This document shows positions 36,340-47,681 of a stretch of DNA of 64,000 nucleotides, piece by piece. This stretch comes from Sphagnum compactum. Lineage: Eukaryota > Bryophyta > Sphagnopsida > Sphagnales. The position numbers and the translations under genes are program-made. Under the pieces are notes generated by a model. That model was not told the origin of the DNA, made no database searches, and saw nothing but the letters and a program-made list of their open reading frames with translations. The stretch lies in NCBI GenBank assembly GCA_965153455.1, contig OZ234495.1, positions 16,612,875 to 16,676,874 of the forward strand. The letters run 5' to 3'. Every line of letters starts with the position of its first letter. Within the stretch, counting starts at the first letter, position 1.

Positions 36340-37777
36340 CCTATAGGTAATAAATATATTTAGCCGCTGGCGGCCACACTGAACTTGTACCCATGGGGCC
36401 GCACTGGTTCCTTCACCTTCTTGAGTGAGGCCTCTTACTGTATGGTAAAGCCCACCGGGCCAGGCTTTACCAAAATAAGGGGCCCTCTGAGGTGGAGCCG
36501 AGTGTGGGGCCAAATCCGGTAAAGCATGGCCTGGAGGGCTGTGTAAAATCAAGTCCCCTAAAACTTGGCCTCAAGGGCTTTACACGGTGTAAAATTCCTT
36601 GTGCTTTCTAAATTTTTTCTCATGATACTTAACAGATAGATACCCACAGGAAAACATTTTGAAAAGGCGATGGGCATTATGAGAAGTGGAAAGCTTACCT
36701 TCATGGGCATTGGGTGTTATGCTTTTTGTAAAGCCCATTGGGTGTTATCACTGGGCCTTCTTACACCCAAAATGGAGGCCTAGAACAAATCTGGTCCCAC
36801 ACATTGCAGGAATGTCCCTCATGCATGGGACATTACTATGACAATAGAGCACCATTGTATTTTTATTTTATTTTTTTGTATATTTTGGTCTCTCATTGGG
36901 TTGAAGAAATCCTCGTTCCTTGATGTCCTAGCGATGTCGCAAAAATAATGACTTACACAATTCAAATTTTTTTTTTCAACATGTCAAAATAATTTTCACC
37001 TAATTTATCCCTCCTCATTGTCCTTGTCACTATAGCGCTCTGTCCCTTTGCAATGTCATTATCACAACAACACTTTACATAAAAGGGTTTGTCGATAGAC
37101 CCTTTTCCTATACATAATGACCTACAATATATTTCGTAATGTAATTGATGGATAAGTTCTAAAACATATTTTTGCATCCGCAAAAAGTGGGCATTTCAAA
37201 AAACCAAACTCATGTACAAGTGGCCATTTTACCTTTTGAAATGCATGTTTTCCTCTTGATACACAATAAGTATCATAGGAAAAATGAAGAATTTTTTTAA
37301 AAAGTCTTTACATAGTGTAATGGCCTCAAAGCATGATGTTCCCAAAATAAGCATGCATTTTTTAAAAACACCTTGCTACTTAGGCATACCTTACACCTGA
37401 ACACTCTTTATTATAGACTCTTATTATATATATAACACTCAGAGGTATGGGTTCAGGGTCCAATGAATAGAGCAATCCTATTGGATAAGAGCCATAAATT
37501 GGACCCATGGCTTTTAGATGAGGGCCCAGGACCAAAAAGTGGCAAATGGATGCTAAACTGGATTTTTTTTGTAATTTTTTCTCTGCTTAGGGATGCAATG
37601 GAGAGCACCCCAAATGCATGTATTAAAATAGAATATTTCAAAAGATTATTTATTTCTTCTTTGTAGAATTGTTGATGGTTTCCAAACTGACATTAAAAAG
37701 TACCTTAAGGCAAAAGAAGAAGTATGGAAATTCAAATATTTTTGGCTTGTCACAAAGGAAGCCAAGAAAGTAGCTAC
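36340..37777. other. Intergenic DNA, repeat-like GC patches
   Basis: At 36440-36600 the phrases GTAAAGCCCACCGGGCC, GGTAAAGCATGGCCTGGAG and GGGCTTTACACGGTGTAAAA recur as imperfect inverted copies, suggesting an old small inverted-repeat element, but ends could not be fixed. The rest is AT-rich with no supported gene. Confidence 0.35.
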
Positions 37778-40700
37778 CAGTGTTGGGCGGGTACATTTGG
37801 GTAGATCAGGGTATCAGCCAGTGTTGGACTGATATCATCATATTGACATACCAGCCTGGTCCCCGGTATATAGGTCTTTCCAAAAATCAGATACCCATCT
37901 AGTACTGGTATCAGGGCATTTTTCAAATCCAGATACCCGGCTGATATCTATATTTCAAAAATCCATTTACATGTTGCAAAGGCATCAATATTAATATGAA
38001 AAATATGATACCAGCTGGTATATGCTTTCAACCCTGGTACCGATATAAGGAGTCTCATGTACCTCAATTTGTGCACAACCAGAGCATGAAGAAGGGAAAA
38101 AAAATGTGTTCACACAAATGCACATCTAAATACATCTAAAGCATGATAAAAAGAGGTTTTGAAAGAGGGTTCAATAGGTTGTCAAATCTCAAAATTCAAC
38201 CCAAAGTGTTTGTGGAAGCTCTCTCACCAAGAGCACAAGGAATGTGTTCACAATTGCACATTAGATTGAAACCAAAAAATGCATACAACTAAGGCATGAC
38301 ATAACAAGTCCAAAATCCAAAAAGAGGGTCCAACAAACTATCAAAAGTCAAATCTCAAAATTCAACAAAAAGTGTTGGTGGAAGCTAGACGCTTAGTCAC
38401 TAAAAGTCCAAAAAATCAACCAAACCTCTAATCTAATTACAACGATGCTACCAATTACATAATGTCTAACGTCCGGTGGTTACAACAAAGTATTCATGGC
38501 ACACTATTTTGAACTATCAAAGTACCTAGAATCTTCAAGCTCCTTTTCAAAACCAACCAACATCTTGTCTTCAGCTTTCAAAATTTCTGCCATCCCCATG
38601 ACAATAAGAGAAGAGCGACCGGTCCTCGCATCACTTGGCCAATTTCTCAAAATCATAACCAACTTGTCAAGATTCTGCACATTCAACTAACATTGACGCA
38701 AACTTGTCAATATTTCAACAATGCTGAAGATCTATTTAATTTCAATTTGAAAACTTGGGATACTCAAAAATTGACGAGCAAGGAATGAAACATTAAGAAA
38801 TTGTCTTGCATGATCTTTCCACCACTACAAAGGCAATTGTACATTGCTCTCGCTCACAAGCAAACAACAATACAAAGACAATTCTAATTTTACCAAAGAC
38901 GAACTGGCTTTTCTTATAGAAGCTACAACTCCCCATAAGGAATCATTAGCAATGGTTGCTAAAGGAGGAAAATTTTTTACATTCCCAAAGTTCAAATGCT
39001 TGGAAACCACCACCAAGAGTGGCAATAAAACTTGATGGTCATACTCTTCCACAATTGTGGCAATTTTATCCCTGCCTACATACTCCATGATGCACTGCAA
39101 CCCCTTAAACCTTGGATCAAGTTGAAGAGCACACATATTACGTGTTGTAACAACATTGAACATCACAACAAAAGCGAAAAAAGGTTCCAACACATTGATC
39201 ACCTCAAGTGCCATTCTACCATACAAAATTTCCAACTCTGCCTCAAATTCTCCACACATTAAAGGCAAGTTTAATGATGCACGAGCTTGATACTTTTTAT
39301 GCATTTTATTATAAATTGAAAATGACAAACAAAGCATTTGAAAGTAGCCAATAACCTCTAGTCTAATTCAAAATGCATTGTTCCACCACAGGCCCCAAAA
39401 TGTCTATCACCATTTGGTTATTACCCATGTTGAACTTAACAACATTTTGCTCTGTAACCTAGTGGTCTGTCGGCTATAGCAGAGGTTTATAGCAACAACA
39501 TATTGCAAGGTTTTTTGACAAAGAAGAACTTTGGAAGCAAATCGAATTTTCATTAGGGTTCTTAATTTTCAAGGTTTCAAACCAACTTCCTTACATGCAA
39601 GTTCCCATTCTTGCCTGCTTTTGCCAAACTTTTTCGTCCAAGTAATGGTTTTTTACAATGCATTTTGAACTTCTGTCACATTCACTTCCTTCATCCCAAC
39701 ACCAAGTTTAGTATCATTAATGGCATGTTGGCATGCCATAAACATCACATGGCCAAAGCAAGTACCACTAAATGGTGAAGGCAGCTGTAGCAATTCACAA
39801 GATACAACACTTGTTAATGCAAAAGTAAGCATGTTCAAGTTTGTGCCTTCATCTTTAACAGAAGCAATCACCTTGTTTATGAGTTGATACGTAGCCAAAA
39901 GAGACTTCACTTGTTTTATTAAAGTTGCTCCACAGTAGCCCCATGCTCAATTATCAACATGCTTCTTCATACTTATGATGTCATGTGCAGGGTTGTAAGA
40001 AAAAATACCTTTTTTCAATCGTGTTGTGTTGCTACTACTAAAAGTTGGAACCATGGGGTGGCACAATATGCACCTCATGCTTTAAGTGAGATGGTTATGA
40101 ACTTTTGCAGCTAGATCATTGAGCACAAAAAACGCCCATACAAGATAAATTCAATTATGGCAATGCCATAATTGTTGGTTCTTCTACAACTCAGCAAACA
40201 ACATCTTCACTTTCAACCCGTTCAATTACAACAACACGATGCATTGGTGTGTTGGTGACATTAGTGAACTACATCGAGTCTCCATCAGCCTTTCCATGAT
40301 GGGCATCACAATCAAAAAGGTTATGAATAGCAAAGTTCATGGAAAAGAAAATCAACCAAAAAAAAAGTTTGAATCATAACAGCTAAGACATGCAAAGCTT
40401 CACAAACACCTTTAGCACCCCAAAAACTTATAAGAGATTCAAGATGATTTACCATACTTTAGCACATTCAAAAGTGTTGCAATGAAGTTGTGAGTAATGT
40501 TGCCAGCGCCGCATATCCTTTAGGTTTGTGCACTTTAATTGAAAGCCGCCATTTCTTCACCATCAAGACTTTAAAGTATGAAAAGAAATGCAAAAACTAA
40601 ACCCCTAAACCTTTTGGCTTGTGAAGCCCAAATTGATATCAGCTGAACTACCTTTTAAACATAATGCACTATGCACACCGATATATGCATTGAGACCTTA

Positions 40701-40937
40701 GTTTGATACCAGTCGAACTACCTCCTAATTAGTATGCACACTAATATGTGCAATGGTACTGAGAACTAGTTACCAGGCTAGTAGGGTCTTCAGCCAGGTT
40801 TTGCACAAATGAAACGGGGGCTATACTGATATTGAATTGACACCAGCTGATTTGATACCAGGTGGGTCTAGGTTGTAATACCAGTGATAATATCAGTATT
40901 GATACCCGGGTCTGACCTATATACCAGTCCAACACTG
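37778..40937 (-). mobile_element. hAT DNA transposon, 3160 bp, nearly full length
   Basis: The left end is CAGTGTTGGGCGGGTA. The inverted right end is CAGTGTTGGACTGGTA. The flanks GTAGCTAC (37770-37777) and GTATCAAC (40938-40945) agree at 6 of 8 positions, fitting an aged 8-bp hAT target duplication. Subterminal regions on both sides carry many CCAGT / TGGTATCAG motifs, which in hAT elements often bind transposase. A broken transposase lies inside on the minus strand. It occupies part of the 11.7-kb interval between the two desaturase genes. Confidence 0.8.
38504..40560 (-). pseudogene. hAT transposase, broken
   Basis: Read on the minus strand from about 40560 down: MVKKWRLSIKV and LHVLAVM, then KDEGTNLNMLTFALTSVV and CFGHVMFMACQHA (39910-39653). 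After stops and frame changes come TITWTKK..RQEWE, LQLDPRFKGLQ..MEYVG and EEYDHQVLLPLL (39337-38825). The C-terminus has ARQFLSIPSFQIEI..IFSI, NVQNLDKLVMI and a final stop near 38504. The last part is the hATC dimerisation region. Multiple stops make it non-functional. The same domain blocks are present in the copy at 18620-20260. Confidence 0.75.
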
Positions 40938-41049
40938 GTATCAACTCTGGGGCTTGGAGTGACCCAGCACCCACCAATGCACCAGTCCAACGGAACTTGT
41001 TGTGGGTTTCGTCGGTTGAATGAAGCTCTGTTTTTTTCTAACTTCTCCA

Positions 41050-41440
41050 CTTCCTGATTCCCCTAATTTTTTCCTGCTCTCACAAACTTCTTTTTTTTTT
41101 CTTTTTCTTGTTTTTTCTTCTCGTTCTTCTTCTTTTTTTTATTGCTGTTTTTTCTTCTTTTTTCTTGCAGTTTTTCCTTCATTTCCTCCTTGTTTCCTCC
41201 CTTCTTTTTTTTTCCTTGTTGTTTTTTCTTGTTCCTTTTCTTTTTTTTTTCTTAATTTTTTTTTCTCTTTCTTCTTATTCCTCTTTTTTCTCTCTTTTTT
41301 TTTTTTTCCTTTGCTCCTCTTCCTTTCTTTTTTATTTTTTCTAGTTTTTTTTTCTTATTGTTTTTTCTTGTCTTTTTTCTTGTTTCTCTCCTTGCCCTTC
41401 TTCATCTCTTTCTCCTTGCTGTTTTTTTTCCAAACTAAAA
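41050..41440. repeat. Long polypyrimidine (T/C) tract
   Basis: About 390 bp are almost entirely T and C on the plus strand, with TTTTTTTTCTT-type runs and rare G interruptions. The 152-codon frame across it (Phe/Ser/Leu only) is a composition artefact. The tract could form triplex DNA. It begins about 110 bp past the right end of the hAT element. Confidence 0.85.
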
Positions 41441-41980
41441 GACCCAACACACATGAAAAAGTGCGCTCCAAATGGTGAAGTAATGGGGAGAGTTTTTCCC
41501 CCATCTTTGGGAAAGTTTTGGATAGATTTTGGGAAATTAAAGCGCCAGGGGTTGTTGCTGGGGACGCCTCTCAATAGTGAGATTTTTTATCACCTCCAAT
41601 TTGAAGTTGCTTGATTGGCTGTATATACTTATTTTGTCTGTGGCTCGTGTAGACTCCTGGGTGGGATCAAAAAATGGCCTGATTTTAAGCAACTGAGATT
41701 TTGTTCTGATTTTGAAGGAATTGGCACCTTTGGCACCAAAATTGGTATGGTCCATGGTTTACAAAATTTGTTGGAAATTGGTATGGTTGTCGGCCACAGT
41801 GAGCACACCATCCACTGGATGCCTGTTATGACTCAGTTGTGGATGAACCTCAACTGAGTTAGTATATAGTTTCACCTTGGTAACCAATTTATGTAAGAAA
41901 TAGGTCTCATATATAGGTGGATAGGTAGAAAAATAGTTAACTTGTAGGTAACTAGATGGTTTATGCATAGGTAATGGATG
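41441..41980. other. Intergenic DNA, nothing recognised
   Basis: No supported exon. Short frames on both strands overlap one another and show no known domain. Confidence 0.4.
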
Positions 41981-42043
41981 TTTTTTACTACCTACTTACT
42001 AACAACTTGCTTGTGAGTTGTTAGTAAGTAGGTTGTGAAAAAA
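41981..42043. repeat. Near-perfect inverted repeat (hairpin)
   Basis: TTTTTTACTACCTACTTACT continuing AACAACT pairs with AGTTGTTAGTAAGTAGGT continuing TGTGAAAAAA, with a loop of about 8-9 nt. Around 25 of 27 positions pair. The surrounding DNA is rich in TAGGTA/TACCTA motifs like those at 56730-57310. Confidence 0.75.
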
Positions 42044-42545
42044 GCAACTGAGCTAACCACCTTGATTAGCTAGGGAACTGGAACCCAACAGAAAACTGTT
42101 TCTTGACCACTTATCATCCATCCTTCATGGTGCACTAGTGGGTGCTGGTTCACTTGGTCAAGGCAGAAAATCGGGTAACTATGCAGGCCCATGACATACA
42201 TAATATTGCACACTGACGCCTGATAATGTATCCACATTGCAATACAATATCTCTTGGGCACACAATGAAGGAGAGAGGTCAAAGAGGTCACAATGGCCTA
42301 CTAAAGGCTACCCAATTGGATGTCACAACACCAGATTGCAACAAGATCTGGATGGAATATTTTTTGCACACTTTCCAAACAACCACCAATTGCATACCAC
42401 GATAGACTATTTCACTTTTATCTGCCGACCTTTTTCTTTTGTAACCATTTGAACATGGCACAAGTTCACTTTTTGCACCTCTTCACTTTTGCACCTTTCC
42501 TTGGGCAAATTTGCCCCCATAAAAATTGGAGCGGAAAGCACTAGC

Positions 42546-42720
42546 AGAAATTTCCTAGTGTATTTTTATGGCACCTTATGTCCGTGAATAACCCCTCCTT
42601 GAAAAGAGGAGGCTTCCTACATCTACTATATCGTTTAAGTGTGGGATGGATGGTTCTTATACCTATGTAAACAAAATGTAGGTGTAAGATCCATCCCAAT
42701 GTTTCCCCCCATGCTTTAGC
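42546..42720. repeat. Dispersed repeat family, copy 1
   Basis: AATTTCCTAGTGTATTTTTA, CCTTATGTCCGTGAATA, a CTCC..GGAGG imperfect hairpin and CCTACATCTACT match 43525-43665 and more weakly 47078-47215. No end structure defined. Confidence 0.45.
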
Positions 42721-43524
42721 CCTAGTTGTTTGTGGTTTCCTATCTGCGAATGGAGTTTGTCCATTTGGTTCAAAAAGATAAAGATAAAATAATGACGGCA
42801 TTGGTTTTTGGTTTTTAAACTGATGAGTAAGGCCTTCAGAATGAGACATTCCTAAAATTAGCTTGGCTCTAGCTTCCTAGTGGGCGCTATCGTCAGAATG
42901 ACCCACTCCAAGGGCCCTACCTTCCAGTAAAAGCTTTGAAATCTTCCAAAGTTCAAAACCTTAGAGTTGTTCCTTTAGACTTATATACTTGGTCAAAAGT
43001 GCAACAGAAGTGCTCTCAAATATCCCAGGATTTTGTGCCCAACTTCATGCCCCAGATGCTTCAGCTTCCCATGATTCCCTCAAGAGAGCCTCCCACTTGT
43101 TCAAGCACTCTCCCCCAAATATTGACATATATAACCAAAAAACACCTTGGTGGGTGGGATTTCACTAGACTTTCTTTTGAAATTCAGTTGAGACAACAAT
43201 ATCTTTGTCCGGAAAGCCCTCCCAGAAATCTGCTGTTTCTGGAGGGTGTGTTATCATGCTGAAATGGTGTGCATTTGCGGGCCCAGGTGGGCTCTTCTGC
43301 TCAGACTGGGCCACAAACTCACATATTTCATAAAGCTTGACTTGAGTATAGTTGAGGTTTTGGAAGTGTAATGCCCTGCTTTGAAGGCATTGCCTTACAA
43401 TAAAAGCATTTGGAGATATTAAGGTGATTTTTAGTCCAAAAGATAAAGTACCTTTGATATTATGTGTAAGATATGACCTCAACGTCTTTTTATGAGAAGG
43501 CATTACCTTACACATAAAGCATTT
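42721..43524. other. Intergenic DNA, nothing recognised
   Basis: The 108- and 156-codon frames at 42936-43262 and 43165-43635 overlap in opposite directions and have no recognised domain. Neither is supported. Confidence 0.35.
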
Positions 43525-43665
43525 GGAGAATTTCTTAGTGTATATGGAGGGCATCTTGTGTGTGTGAATATCTCTCATGGAAATGAGAAGGGAACTTGCA
43601 CCTACTTGTAAGCAAGTAATCCCTCCCACTTTCAAGGAGTAGGTGCAAGACCTCCTACGCCTTGT
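43525..43665. repeat. Dispersed repeat family, copy 2
   Basis: AATTTCTTAGTGTATATGGA, CATCTTGTGTGTGTGAATAT, CATGGAAATGAGAAGG and GCACCTACTTG align with 42546-42720. Confidence 0.45.
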
Positions 43666-45189
43666 GATCTACTAAAGTTTAGGTTCATGATTTGCCCCAT
43701 ACTTTACAATGGGAAATGGGCAAGGGTGGTGGACAATCCTCAAATGCATGACATGAAGACTACTTACTTAGTACCTATTATCATACAAACCCATCCTTTA
43801 CAAAAAAGGTTACCAAGGTGAAACCTCATGTGAACTCAATTGGGGTCCATCCAAATTAAATCAGTTTTGGGTGTCCTACTTGGACACATTTTCAAGCTTT
43901 CTCTTCAAGCACGGGAGAGGCAACCATATGCTGGTTTCACTTTTGGTGAACTCAGTTTCACTTGTAATGTAAACAGACTCTGGAGAACACACTTCGGATG
44001 TGAATCAACCCTGAAGAGAAAACTGGTTATGCGGAGCAGGCCCTTGTCTAAACTGGTATCACCTAATTTGCAGTGGCTCACCCTACCAGGCTCATCACAT
44101 TCCTAGGTGAACCGGACCCTGGCTCATTCCATAGTACATAACAGGCTTGTAATGGATGGTGTGCTGCTGGTGGCTGTTGTTCACTTAGGAGTATCTTGAA
44201 ACGATGTGGAAGCACAAAAGAGGACAGCTACCATAACAATGTTTTGGTAGGTTGATGGGTGGGTGGGTGCTCACATGTGAACATATCTGGATGGAACCCA
44301 CTTTCATGCATATCAAGTATTGGAGCATTGCAGAGAATATTGCACCTTTTTCACCCCGCCTCGACCCCCACAGAAAACAAAGTACATTAAACTTCATCAA
44401 TCTTCAACTTTTTGGCTCTGTTTGTTTGGTAGTTTGATAAGCACACAACATAGTCTATGACAGAGTCTGTCTAGTATGAAGATCCTTCCAAATGGATATA
44501 TACTATCACATTATATACAAGAGGCACCTAGCCAGAGCTATAGCATGAACACAGCCTCTTCAGATACACAGGCCAGGTTAGTAGTTGAGATGGTCTTCTT
44601 GTTCACAAGGATTTTGAAATGCATAAATTATTAATCATTTTTTTAAAACATGAAATTTTGATAAGGACCACCATAGAACTCAGGAAGTTGAAAAGTGAAG
44701 TTGAATATGTAGGGTTTTCATATATCCTTCCTTTCCTGCGATGTGGCCCACATAAGAAGTGGCTCTCGATATCTCGGAAAAGAGTTCATGGCCATCAACC
44801 ACCACTAACCCTAACCTTGACCAAGCCCCTCTCGGCAATTTCAGACACATGATCTTGGTGGGAAAATCACAAAACTGTGTCTCATGTGCACGTTTCCGCG
44901 AAAGGGTGAAGTCAAACAAACGTTTTTGTTACACCCACCGCACCAAATTGCAGTGGCCTGGATTTGACCATGGAGTGTTCATGCGGGTGGGTGGGAGTGG
45001 CCGTGGGCTAGAAGATCATGTAGAAAATTATTCGAGCTGCAGAAAAATGAGGGCCATCGGTTATGAAAATCTTCCAATGGCCATGGAAGATCGCACATCA
45101 TTTAAAATCAAATTTGAAATTTAGATATCTTAATCTATCTATTAAGGAAAAGTTATTTAGTTTTGTTTATCATGTTGAAATCTCCTTAT
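43666..45189. other. Intergenic DNA, nothing recognised
   Basis: A 121-codon frame at 44759-45124 lies in a slightly GC-richer patch (44880-45010) but has no recognised motif and no neighbouring exon. Left unassigned. Confidence 0.35.
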
Positions 45190-45575
45190 CACGGCACCCC
45201 TTGTTGCACCCTTGGTACTGCTTGAAAGCCCTTGATGATTAGGGGTTGCACCGAGGTGGTTTGGTAGTGTTTAGGCCTATGGTACAGGAGATTTTTTAAT
45301 ATTGAACAATTTTGTCAAAGAAAATTCAACAAAATCAAAACTAAATTATTTAAAGAAATTGAGGCAAGCCCTTCGTTTTATTGTTGGGAAGGTCTGGATG
45401 AGTGATTTGTTGGAGGTGACTTGGTAATTTTTAGACCTAAAGTGAGGGAGATATTAAAAATTTGAGTAATTTCTGTCACTGGAAAATTAATTTCTTAAAA
45501 ATTTAATAGTTTTTTTTCACAATTGAGTTCTCTCATCAAGGTCCTGTTCACACTTTGGCCAGTGGGACAGGCCAC
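45190..45575. repeat. Diverged tandem pair; second unit related to 13555-13760
   Basis: Two units of roughly 190 bp share the pattern TTG(A/G)AAG, TGATGA, GGTAGTGTTTAGGCC/GGTAATTTTTAGACC, GGGAGATATT and ATTTCTGTCACTGG. The second unit also aligns with 13555-13760 through ACAGGCCACACTA. Confidence 0.4.
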
Positions 45576-45819
45576 ACTAATATGTATTTTAGAATCGTTG
45601 TATTTAGAAATTCTCTTGGTAATCAGATCATTTGGAGCATTACTTTTATACACTACCTCTATAGAACATGGGTCAATATCTATAGGTCCATGGCAGAATC
45701 AGCCTCTCAAAAGTTGTGAATTGTACTATGGAAAGGGCCATATGTGGTGGATACGCAGTACTTCACATGCTGAACAAAGTTACGCAACCCGTTTGTCAAA
45801 ATCTTTTTTTTTGGCAGAG

Positions 45820-46506
45820 CTATTGCCGGTCAAAATTGATGACTTTCGTCCAAATTTGGCTGGGGCAGCCCATATTTGGCCACAAGGATTTATAGAGATA
45901 TTCATCGTTGCTGCTGTCACCATTGGCGACAGGCGCAAAGAATGAGGTCAGCTTCTTGGTCCCAACAGCTGTCTTCCTCTGCTTCTGGCGACGCCGGTGC
46001 TTTGAGCGTTCCGAGTTCCCCATGTAACGGGCAGGCCACTTGCTCTCCGGCTGGACTCGCAACTCCTCCAACCGTCCGTGCACCTGCTCCGCTTCGTCTT
46101 CGCCAGGCTCTTCCACGTCCTCAAACTCAAGCTCTTCCTTCTGTCAAACAGCGTCCTCGCCAAACGCATCAACAACGTCAACATCAACGGTCATCTCGCC
46201 GTCGAACACAATCACCTCCTCCTCCTCGCGTCCAGACTCATCCTTGTTGCGACGTGCCTACCTGGCCTCAGCCAGTCTCTTGAGCTGCTGCTTTCATTTT
46301 TTAAGTCTCCCCATGGTTGCCACTACTGTCTGCGAATTGGATGTGGGTGAAGACGAAGTAGTATGGGCTTGTGCATGCCTATGCACAGGCCCGCCAGAAG
46401 GAGCAGAGGCCACGCCACTCCATAACCCTAACCCTACATCCCCTAACCCAAATTCAAAAAACTCCTCATATTTATGCTGAAATTTTGGCCCAAATTTGGC
46501 CGCCAA
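45820..46506 (-). pseudogene. Unknown gene interrupted by three in-frame stops
   Basis: One minus-strand frame reads through 687 bp without a frameshift but with stops at 46296-46294 (TGA), 46260-46258 (TAG) and 46146-46144 (TGA). A natural start is MGRLKK at 46314. What follows is Lys/Glu-rich (KQQLKRLAEAR, ARRNKDESGREEEEVIVFDG), then acidic (ELEFEDVEEPGEDEAEQVHG), then basic (ERSKHRRRQKQRKTAVG), then TKKLTSFFAPV. TKKLTSFF resembles a PCNA-interacting (PIP) box but lacks the usual Gln. The composition suggests a nuclear protein. I do not recognise the family. Retained frame and codon pattern argue for a recently killed gene or transposon-borne gene; a sequencing error is less likely with three stops. 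Confidence 0.5.
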
Positions 46507-46509
46507 ACT

Positions 46510-47077
46510 TTTTTACAGGTCGCCTTTAGGTGTCATGCACTGTAGTACTTTCATGGCACAGGTATAAGTTAATTCAAAGACAGGCTTTGGTACTGCCAAA
46601 GAAGACAACCCATTGGGAACTTGGGGAACAACACATGGAAATCATTGGGAACCTAAGGTACATCATTGAGAACATGATGGGAACACCAGAAAACTTCAAA
46701 TATTTATATGTGTGGAGAATAGCATTCTGGTACCCGCTGGGCATCACGGTATAAAGGTTTTTAAGAATCAAACATGAGCATTTGGAAAACAAAATGCCCG
46801 CCCCCAAAACAGAAAATTGCCTAACTCTCAGCAGAGGAGTCATTACACGTGGTAATGTGCACTCCCAGTATAACATGGGGAAATTCCTGCCAGGTTTATA
46901 GGGGGGAAAAAAGGCCTAAAGGTGCCATATTTTGAGGGGAAAAGAAAAAAGGGCTAAGTTCACACCAGATTAGACCATGGCTTTTAAGATGTTCACCAGA
47001 ATATAATAAGGTTCCCCCAAAAAATTCTACTTTGCTCTCCACATTGTACCCAAATGTAAAAGCACTCTGAAACAAAA
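46510..47077. other. Intergenic DNA, nothing recognised
   Basis: Short overlapping frames (46530-46754, 46574-46876) on opposite strands with no known domain. Confidence 0.4.
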
Positions 47078-47215
47078 ATGTAGTGTATTTGTAGGTTCCT
47101 TATTATATCCATCAATTTCCCTCCTAGAAAATGGGAGGGATATTATTATGCCTACTCCTCCGTAGTGGGAAGGTTCTTACACCTATAATTTGGCATAATT
47201 TCCCTCCCAATTCTA
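47078..47215. repeat. Dispersed repeat family, copy 3 (weak)
   Basis: TAGTGTATTTGTAGGTTCCT, CTCCTAGAAAATGGGAGG and ATGCCTACTCC follow the order seen at 42546-42720 and 43525-43665. Confidence 0.35.
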
Positions 47216-47400
47216 TGCCTGGCAATCTACTTAGGTTTGGTTCATGAGAAATTTTGCCTGATGCTTCATTCATGATAAGTGAAGCCCATGGGAGGTAGAC
47301 ATTCCCAAAACGCGAGACTGGACTCGACAGGCCCCTTATTTTGAGAATTCCCCCATCCTAGGGCGGCTTTACCCTACATAATTCTCCTTTCTTTTGGCTC

Positions 47401-47406
47401 CACGTG
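47401..47406 (+). promoter_or_regulatory. G-box (CACGTG) upstream of desaturase gene B
   Basis: CCACGTGAG lies 276 bp upstream of the gene B start codon. G-boxes bind bZIP and bHLH factors in light- and ABA-responsive plant promoters. A single hexamer can occur by chance. Confidence 0.3.
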
Positions 47407-47566
47407 AGTTGTGATAAGTAATTTGGGTCCTGATTTTGATTATTTTTCCAAGTGTGCAAAAAAATTTAAGTGCGGATTCGCTCGCTGTTCGTCTTTTGAC
47501 CAACAGTACAGAACCCTGTGCGGGTTGGTTGCAAATCTCGTCGTCTCACGCATTTGTAGTTGTAAC

Positions 47567-47588
47567 TTCGTCGTCGTCGTCGTCGTCC
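47567..47588. repeat. (TCG)n microsatellite in the gene B leader
   Basis: About seven TCG/CGT units about 95 bp before the ATG, probably within the 5' untranslated region. Confidence 0.7.
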
Positions 47589-47681
47589 CGAGGCTCGCGG
47601 GTCTTCAAAGGGTGCTCGCTTGCTGTAGTGGGTACCGCAGCAGAGCCTGGGTGCTCTTCTGTGACCAGCCAGCTTTGAGCG

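Noticed and set aside
41020-41478. 152-codon Phe/Ser/Leu-rich frame resembling a membrane protein
   Set aside because: It is produced by the polypyrimidine tract and has no domain or sequence complexity.
44759-45124. 121-codon plus-strand frame as a gene
   Set aside because: No known motif, no splice partners, and an overlapping frame on the other strand.
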